Of a stretch of 12,093 bases of DNA, positions 8,003-12,093 are shown piece after piece (the first letter of the stretch is position 1; each line of letters starts with the position of its first letter). Under the pieces are notes generated by a model that was given only the letters and a program-made list of their open reading frames with translations, searched no databases and was not told the DNA's origin. The DNA is from Sphingobacteriia bacterium (GTDB taxonomy: Bacteria > Bacteroidota > Bacteroidia > Chitinophagales > Chitinophagaceae): assembly GCA_004294465.1 (NCBI GenBank), contig REAV01000183.1, positions 520-12,612 on the forward strand, written 5' to 3'. The position numbers were made by a program, and so were the translations under genes.

Positions 8003-8434
8003 ATGATTATTCAATACCCATTATACCAGCCTGAAATTAAAGAAGAAAACGAGAAAGAATTCATTTTTGATTCAATACGAAAACAATGGATCCGTCTGAC
8101 CCCAGAAGAATGGGTAAGGCAAAATTTTATCAACTACTTAATAAAAGAAAAAAAATATCCTGCATCACTAATTGCCATAGAAAAAGAAATAAAAGTAGGT
8201 GAAATGCGAAAAAGGTTTGATATCCTCGTGTATAAAGAATCTACACCTTGGTTAATTGTAGAATGTAAGGAATTGAAAACCCCAATTAATGATGCGGTAG
8301 CAAAGCAAGTAATAACCTATAATATCCAATTACAAGTTCCTTATTTGATCATTACCAATGGTAACACTACAAGGGGTTTATACATTTCAAATGGGCAATA
8401 TGAAAACATCAACGCAGTGCCAATGTATTACTAA
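8003..8434 (+). CDS. Stand-alone HsdR N-terminal-domain protein (predicted PD-(D/E)XK nuclease fold)
   Basis: This 143-residue protein consists only of the nuclease-like N-terminal domain seen in type I restriction HsdR subunits (HSDR_N_2 type). The PD-(D/E)XK residues are visible: Asp73 in KRFDILVY, then Glu87 and Lys89 in WLIVECKELK. A QxxxY motif follows (Gln102-Tyr106 in KQVITYN), which is also found in HsdR and RecB-type nucleases. Glu36 in TPEEWVRQ may be the helix-1 acid. There is no helicase domain, and no hsdM or hsdS is adjacent. From memory such solo proteins are common in Bacteroidetes and not tied to restriction loci, so a DNA-maintenance role is possible but unproven. ATG 8003 follows an AT-rich 121-bp divergent spacer; a hairpin terminator begins immediately after the stop. 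Confidence 0.85.
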   Translation: MIIQYPLYQPEIKEENEKEFIFDSIRKQWIRLTPEEWVRQNFINYLIKEKKYPASLIAIEKEIKVGEMRKRFDILVYKESTPWLIVECKELKTPINDAVAKQVITYNIQLQVPYLIITNGNTTRGLYISNGQYENINAVPMYY

Positions 8435-8464
8435 AAAAATGCCACTGCATTTGCAATGGCATTT
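8433..8464 (-). terminator. Rho-independent terminator for gdhA, possibly bidirectional
   Basis: AAATGCCA (8437-8444) pairs perfectly with TGGCATTT (8457-8464); after one C/A mismatch the stem continues with TGC/GCA around an ATTT loop. On the minus strand it is followed by seven T residues (8433-8439), which is ideal for stopping the gdhA transcript 20 bp past its stop. On the plus strand the tail is only TTT, so termination of the HsdR_N transcript would be weaker. Confidence 0.8.
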
Positions 8465-8484
8465 GAACTAGGTATATAAAAATA

Positions 8485-9906
8485 TTAAGGAAATATTCCC
8501 AACTCATTATAAGAGGTACCAACTTTATTGATTGCGCAAACATAAGCTGCGGTTCTCATGTCTGGAATAGAAGGATTCTTATGCCAGATATCCATGATTT
8601 CACGGGTAGCCGTAATCATCGTTTCTTCTAAACCACTATGCACTAAATCTACTTCTTCAGGTCCATGCAAAATAAATTTCCTTTCTGCATCACTTACTTT
8701 TCTATCAGTCAAGGTTTCGATCTGGCTAAGAATATGCGTGTTCATATTTTCAGTAAAACGCTTCTCCATTCTACCATAACGAACATGGCTTAAATTTTTC
8801 AACCACTCAAAATAAGATACTGTTACACCACCAGCATTCAGATACATATCTGGCACAACCAAAATTCCTTTTGCTGCCATTACTTCATCCGCTTCTGGAG
8901 TCAATGGACCATTTGCAGCTTCACCAATTATTTTGGCTTTTATTTTATCGGCATTTGAACCATTGATTACATTTTCTAAAGCAGCTGGTATTAAAATATC
9001 ACATGCCAATTCTAATGCATCACTGCTCTTAGCCAAATTAGTAGATCCAGGAAAATGTAAGATAGAACCAGTGGCTTTTTTATGCTGAAACAATTCTTCT
9101 TCATTCAAACCATTTTCATTGTAAACAGCCCCATCATGTTCTGAAATACAAATTACTATAGAACCATTTTCTCTGAAAAATTTTGCACTATGATATCCTA
9201 CATTACCTAAACCTTGAACAACAACAGTTTTGCCTTCAACTCCAACAGTAAGACCTAATTTCTGCATAACTTCCGGCATATTACACACTTCACGGATTCC
9301 AAAGAAAACCCCTAAACCAGTAGCTTCTTTTCTACCTCTAACTCCACCTTGAGTAATTGGCTTTCCGGTTACGCAACCTGCTGCATCAATATCCCCTGGC
9401 TTTAAAGATGCATAGGTATCTACTATCCAAGCCATTTCTCTTTCCCCAGTTCCATAATCTGGAGCAGGAACATCAATACCAGGTCCAATAAAATTTTTCT
9501 TCACCAGTTCACTGGTATATCTACGAGTAATTTTTTCTAACTCATAAACACTATATTTTTTGGGATTAATTTTAATTCCTCCCTTACCTCCTCCAAATGG
9601 CACATTTACAATGGCACATTTATACGTCATTAATGAGGCAAGTGCCATCACTTCATCTTGATTCACTTCATCACTAAAACGAATTCCACCTTTACAAGGA
9701 GATTTGTGTTGTGAATGCTGTACTCGGTAAGCTTCAATTACTTCTATTCTACCGTCGTCCATTTTTACTGGGAAACGCATGCTGTAAATACTATTACATG
9801 CTTTAATTTGTTCAAGCAATCCTTTTTCCCAAGTGGTAAATTTAGACGCTTTATCAAAGCTTTTTTCAACACTTTGAAAAAAACTGTAGGCTTGTTGATT
9901 TGACAT
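8485..9906 (-). CDS. gdhA: Glutamate dehydrogenase (Glu/Leu/Phe/Val dehydrogenase family)
   Basis: This 473-residue cytoplasmic enzyme interconverts glutamate and 2-oxoglutarate plus ammonia. The substrate domain has HKSPCKGGIRFS (67-78) with Lys72, the Lys96 region MTYKCAIVNVPFGGGKGG (93-110) with catalytic Lys108, and IDVPAPDYGTGEREMAW (144-160) with Asp150. The nucleotide domain has VVVQGLGNVGYHSAKFF (228-244), a GxGxxG Rossmann loop, with Glu256 near the end of the second strand, which mildly favours NAD(H). GEAANGPLTPEAD and the LNAGGVTVSYFEW block confirm the family. At 473 residues it is somewhat longer than the usual 420-450, partly through the GDIDAAGCVTGKPITQGG region (171-188). It begins 45 bp after ccmD and probably shares the ccmCD transcript; I saw no clear promoter in that gap. 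Confidence 0.95.
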   Translation of the reverse strand: MSNQQAYSFFQSVEKSFDKASKFTTWEKGLLEQIKACNSIYSMRFPVKMDDGRIEVIEAYRVQHSQHKSPCKGGIRFSDEVNQDEVMALASLMTYKCAIVNVPFGGGKGGIKINPKKYSVYELEKITRRYTSELVKKNFIGPGIDVPAPDYGTGEREMAWIVDTYASLKPGDIDAAGCVTGKPITQGGVRGRKEATGLGVFFGIREVCNMPEVMQKLGLTVGVEGKTVVVQGLGNVGYHSAKFFRENGSIVICISEHDGAVYNENGLNEEELFQHKKATGSILHFPGSTNLAKSSDALELACDILIPAALENVINGSNADKIKAKIIGEAANGPLTPEADEVMAAKGILVVPDMYLNAGGVTVSYFEWLKNLSHVRYGRMEKRFTENMNTHILSQIETLTDRKVSDAERKFILHGPEEVDLVHSGLEETMITATREIMDIWHKNPSIPDMRTAAYVCAINKVGTSYNELGIFP

Positions 9907-9951
9907 TTGGCAATCGATTTATAGGTTTATTACAATCAATAAAAATGAATA

Positions 9952-10170
9952 CTATTTGCGATTTTCTCTTTTTTCGAGACCTGTTATTTTACGATCAATA
10001 CTCAATAAATAAATAAACAATCCAACCATAATAATTACTACAACACTCATTACAACCAAGATTTTTCCATTGCTTCTCATGATGCCAACATCCGGAGTAG
10101 ATTGTGCTTGTATCATACTAGACAAAAAAAGAGCTACTGCTAAAAAAATATACTTTTTAATCTGTTTCAT
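9952..10170 (-). CDS. ccmD: CcmD-family small membrane protein
   Basis: This 72-residue protein has an apparent signal peptide (residues 1-22: KQIKK, a hydrophobic core, then MIQAQS as a plausible cleavage site), a short periplasmic stretch, one strong transmembrane helix (about 36-57, KILVVMSVVVIIMVGLFIYL) and a charged C-terminal tail (DRKITGLEKRENRK) on the cytoplasmic side. Proteobacterial CcmD lacks a signal peptide; this longer form is the Bacteroidetes type. CcmD helps release holo-CcmE from the CcmABC complex. Assignment rests on size, topology and the 14-bp overlap with ccmC rather than on sequence identity, which is low in this family. Confidence 0.8.
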   Translation of the reverse strand: MKQIKKYIFLAVALFLSSMIQAQSTPDVGIMRSNGKILVVMSVVVIIMVGLFIYLLSIDRKITGLEKRENRK

Positions 10171-10840
10171 AATTCATTTTTTGTGCTAATAATGTATACC
10201 TGATTTTTATTGTGCTGATCCATACACCTAACAATGTCCATCCAATTACAGCAGGATAAAATACGGTTCGCATGTGCATATCCATGTCTTTTCCGTTAAT
10301 TCCTGGATTACCATCACTCCCTTCACCACCAGGATGTAAAGATTCTGTTAAGCGAGGCAAAATCCATAATGTAGGAAACAACATAAAAAAAGCAAAAATA
10401 TTATATACGGCTCCTATCCTCGCCTTTTTTTCATCGTCATTCATACTACCCCTTAGAACAAAATAAGCCAAGTAAATCAAAATAGCAATAGCAGCACCAT
10501 TCTGCTTCGGGTCACCTGACCATGGACTTCCCCATTGATAGTTAGCCCAGAAAGCCCCGGTAACCAATCCAAGAATTCCAAATATTATACCAGTATTTGC
10601 AAATGCTACCGAATAAGCATCATTCTTTAATGTTGGATTTTTTAAATAGCGAATGGCATAAATAACCGATACCAATAAAAGGATCATCATTCCAAACCAC
10701 ATAGGAACATGAAAGAAAAAATTTCGGATTGTTTCTTGCATTCGATCATCTAGTTTAGGCACTTTAACAAAGAAGCCATAAACACAAGTATAAAGTAATA
10801 AACAGAAACACAATATTTTCCACCAAGCGGCTCGAATCAT
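10157..10840 (-). CDS. ccmC: Heme-handling cytochrome c biogenesis protein CcmC (CcsA/CcmC family)
   Basis: This 227-residue inner-membrane protein loads heme onto CcmE. It has about six membrane segments (roughly 7-26, 43-63, 78-98, 117-130, 143-160 and 195-215). His44 in FFFHVPMW and His169 in ESLHPGG are the probable axial heme ligands. The periplasmic tryptophan-rich loop reads WGSPWSGDPKQNGAA (103-117). In proteobacterial CcmC this loop is WGTWWVWD, so one conserved Trp is Gly here; I believe this is common in Bacteroidetes but cannot confirm it. The loop before the last helix is rich in Gly and Asp (170-190). The ccmD start lies inside its last 14 bp. ATG 10838-10840 has no Shine-Dalgarno. 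Confidence 0.92.
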   Translation of the reverse strand: MIRAAWWKILCFCLLLYTCVYGFFVKVPKLDDRMQETIRNFFFHVPMWFGMMILLLVSVIYAIRYLKNPTLKNDAYSVAFANTGIIFGILGLVTGAFWANYQWGSPWSGDPKQNGAAIAILIYLAYFVLRGSMNDDEKKARIGAVYNIFAFFMLFPTLWILPRLTESLHPGGEGSDGNPGINGKDMDMHMRTVFYPAVIGWTLLGVWISTIKIRYTLLAQKMNYETD

Positions 10841-10880
10841 AACTATTTTTTTGCAGGATAAACTGCTGAATCAGGTGCCG

Positions 10881-10888
10881 CAAAATTA
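10881..10888 (-). promoter_or_regulatory. Candidate -7 box for the ccmC-ccmD-gdhA transcript
   Basis: On the minus strand TAATTTTG fits TAnnTTTG exactly and lies 40 bp before ccmC ATG 10840, giving a leader of about 35 nt. The nearest TTG triplets are 13 and 26 nt upstream, outside the usual 17-23, so the -33 element is unconvincing. Confidence 0.35.
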
Positions 10889-10991
10889 GGTGAAAGCATA
10901 TCAATAAACCGAATCAATGTGTAAAATATACGTGTATCTTTTAATACAATTAAAAATGTGGAGATTATGTACAAAATCAAATAGTCAATTG

Positions 10992-11013
10992 AAATGGCCA
11001 TTATTTGCCATTT
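10992..11013. repeat. Perfect 7-bp inverted repeat with 8-nt loop in the divergent spacer
   Basis: AAATGGC (10992-10998) pairs with GCCATTT (11007-11013), followed by two more T on the plus strand; the overlapping AATGGCCATT is itself a 10-bp palindrome. It resembles an intrinsic terminator or a dimeric operator. It lies upstream of the promoters of both flanking genes, so it does not end a known transcript. Confidence 0.5.
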
Positions 11014-11053
11014 TTACATTGATAATGAATTAGTTAGATACAATTAGTAAGAC

Positions 11054-11084
11054 TTGGCGCATTGATTTCAATTTTGTACCTTTG
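11054..11084 (+). promoter_or_regulatory. Bacteroidetes-type promoter for queA
   Basis: TTG (11054-11056) is followed after exactly 20 nt by TACCTTTG (11077-11084), an exact TAnnTTTG. Both elements and the spacer fit the phylum's primary-sigma consensus, making this the best promoter in the window. A start near 11090 leaves a leader of about 95 nt before queA ATG 11186, long compared with the other genes here. Confidence 0.65.
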
Positions 11085-11099
11085 CAGCCTTTCAAAATA

Positions 11100-11161
11100 T
11101 TCATGCCGTAACATGAAGTTATTGTTCCTCGATTTCTTAAGGAGCCAAACTGATTGTGGCT
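11100..11161 (+). promoter_or_regulatory. Structured queA leader with competing hairpins
   Basis: Three short stems are visible. Stem 1 is TTCATG/CATGAA (11100-11105 with 11112-11117, 6-nt loop). Stem 2 is GTTCCT/AGGAGC (11124-11129 with 11140-11145, one G-U pair), which buries an AAGGAG sequence. Stem 3 is AGCCA/TGGCT (11143-11147 with 11157-11161). Stems 2 and 3 share bases 11143-11145, so they cannot form together. An open frame of 22 codons (11113-11181) spans stems 2 and 3 and stops 4 nt before queA. A regulatory role is inferred. Confidence 0.35.
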
Positions 11162-11185
11162 ATCATCTTAAATTAGATTAGTTAC

Positions 11186-12093
11186 ATGAAATTATCACAG
11201 TTCAAATTCGACCTTCCATTAAACCTTATTGCACAGAACCCCACCAAGAGAAGAGAAGACAGCCGATTAATGGTTGTGGATCGTAAAAGTGGGCACATGG
11301 AGAATCGTAATTTTAAAGACATTTTAGATTATTACGATGACAAAGATGTTTTTGTAGTGAACAATACAAAAGTGTTCCCTGCAAGAATGTATGGCAGAAA
11401 AGAAAAAACAGGTGCGAAAATTGAAGTTTTCTTATTAAGAGAACTCAATAAACCAAACCGTTTATGGGATGTAATTGTTGATCCCGCAAGAAAAATTAGA
11501 GTTGGGAACAAATTGTACTTTGGAGACAATGAAGAATTGGTTGCAGAAGTAATTGACAATACAACCAGCAGAGGCAGAACCATTCGTTTTTTATGGAACG
11601 ATGACGATGAAAGTTTTAAGAAAATGTTGGAATTTTTAGGAGAAACACCTTTGCCAAAATACATCAAGCGTAAACCAGACGAGGAAGATAAAGAGAGATA
11701 CCAAACTGTTTATGCCAAACACGAAGGAGCTGTTGCAGCTCCAACAGCAGGTTTGCATTTCAGCAAGGAATTGATCAAGCGTTGCGAAATTCAAGGTATT
11801 CGATTTGCAGAAGTTACATTACATACTGGACTTGGAACATTTAGACCGATTGAAGTAGAAGATCTAAGCAAACATAAAATGGATGCAGAGTACTATGCAA
11901 TTGACGAACAAGCCTGCGCTATCGTAAACAAAGCCAAAGAAAATGGTAAAAGAATCTGCTCAATTGGCACAACAACTATGCGTGCAATGGAAAGTAGTTT
12001 TACTGCTCAAAAATTATTAAAACCAAGTGAAGGATGGACCAATCATTTTATTCATCCACCATATAAGTTTAATGTTGCTGATAGCTTAGTAAC
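11186..12093 (+). CDS. queA: S-adenosylmethionine:tRNA ribosyltransferase-isomerase, C-terminus cut by window edge
   Basis: QueA transfers and isomerises the ribosyl group of SAM onto preQ1 in tRNA (Asp, Asn, His, Tyr), giving epoxyqueuosine. The window holds 302 residues of a protein normally near 345-350, so about 45 are missing on the right. Family blocks are [18 protein letters not shown] (14-31), NNTKVFPAR (59-67), [12 protein letters not shown] (151-162), [17 protein letters not shown] (176-192), [13 protein letters not shown] (210-222) and [10 protein letters not shown] (261-270), all intact. The start at ATG 11186 gives the expected [11 protein letters not shown] opening. It is divergent from ccmC and has its own promoter and a long leader, suggesting separate control. 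No other queuosine gene is in the window. Confidence 0.96.
   Translation, partial: MKLSQFKFDLPLNLIAQNPTKRREDSRLMVVDRKSGHMENRNFKDILDYYDDKDVFVVNNTKVFPARMYGRKEKTGAKIEVFLLRELNKPNRLWDVIVDPARKIRVGNKLYFGDNEELVAEVIDNTTSRGRTIRFLWNDDDESFKKMLEFLGETPLPKYIKRKPDEEDKERYQTVYAKHEGAVAAPTAGLHFSKELIKRCEIQGIRFAEVTLHTGLGTFRPIEVEDLSKHKMDAEYYAIDEQACAIVNKAKENGKRICSIGTTTMRAMESSFTAQKLLKPSEGWTNHFIHPPYKFNVADSLV

Larger units (their letters stand above)
10841..11185. other. Divergent intergenic region between ccmC and queA (345 bp)
   Basis: This is the longest stretch without a confident gene. It is very AT-rich and contains, from left to right: a 52-codon open frame on the minus strand ending 2 nt before ccmC (10843-11001, probably not a gene); a TAATTTTG box for ccmC (10881-10888); a 7-bp inverted repeat (10992-11013); a complete promoter for queA (11054-11084); and a structured queA leader with a 22-codon open frame (11113-11181). 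I see no tRNA, and no riboswitch that I can match to a known consensus. Confidence 0.7.

Noticed and set aside
8003..8434. Part of a restriction or anti-phage defence island
   Set aside because: No methylase, specificity subunit, helicase, toxin-antitoxin or mobile gene is nearby; the flanking genes are housekeeping and base composition does not change visibly.
11085..11185. preQ1 riboswitch ahead of queA
   Set aside because: The leader has an AAGGAG-containing hairpin, but I cannot find the C-rich loop, A-rich tail and pseudoknot pairing of the known preQ1 classes.
11332..11667. 111-codon open frame on the minus strand
   Set aside because: It is antisense to queA within a region coding conserved QueA motifs; a shadow of that gene.
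1..12093. CRISPR array, insertion sequence, tRNA, rRNA or prophage
   Set aside because: No regularly spaced repeats, transposase motifs, terminal inverted repeats or cloverleaf-like segments were seen on either strand.

Overview
The window is AT-rich chromosomal DNA from a member of the Bacteroidota (Bacteroidetes), probably a Chitinophagaceae-like bacterium. Three things support this: almost no start codon has a Shine-Dalgarno sequence; several upstream regions carry the phylum's TTG / TAnnTTTG promoter; and several proteins have phylum-typical forms (short AMP nucleosidase, signal-peptide CcmD, type II thymidine kinase starting MFIEPN, a lone HsdR N-terminal-domain protein). No mobile element, CRISPR array, tRNA or rRNA was seen. 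The taxonomy is inferred from protein style, not from a marker gene.

Positions 1-3794 (minus strand) are the start of a nucleotide-sugar operon read right to left: a DegT-family sugar aminotransferase, UDP-glucose 6-dehydrogenase (ugd), UDP-glucuronate decarboxylase (UDP-xylose synthase) and the first 118 residues of dTDP-4-dehydrorhamnose reductase (rfbD). Gaps are 3, 11 and 7 bp. These genes supply UDP-GlcA, UDP-xylose, dTDP-rhamnose and an amino sugar for surface polysaccharide. A 74-bp divergent gap separates them from waaA (Kdo transferase, lipid A core), so both transcripts serve the envelope.

Positions 3869-7114: waaA (+) converges on, and overlaps by 28 bp, an acidic uncharacterised protein (-). 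Divergent from that gene run tdk (thymidine kinase) and ccmB (heme exporter permease), which overlap by 11 bp. ccmB ends 4 bp inside the convergent amn gene.

Positions 7111-8464: amn (AMP nucleosidase, -) is divergent from a solitary PD-(D/E)XK protein of the HsdR_N type (+). A strong hairpin terminator lies between that gene and gdhA.

Positions 8485-10840 (minus strand): ccmC and ccmD (14-bp overlap) are followed by gdhA (glutamate dehydrogenase). ccmB and ccmC/ccmD belong to one cytochrome c maturation pathway but lie about 3 kb apart on opposite strands; ccmA and ccmE are not in the window.

Positions 10841-12093: a 345-bp divergent spacer holds a good promoter and a structured leader of about 95 nt ahead of queA (queuosine synthesis), which runs off the right edge. 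Most of the window is housekeeping DNA and I see no complete new system. The points most worth a second look are the queA leader, the lone HsdR_N protein, the substrate of the aminotransferase, and the compact divergent promoters at waaA.
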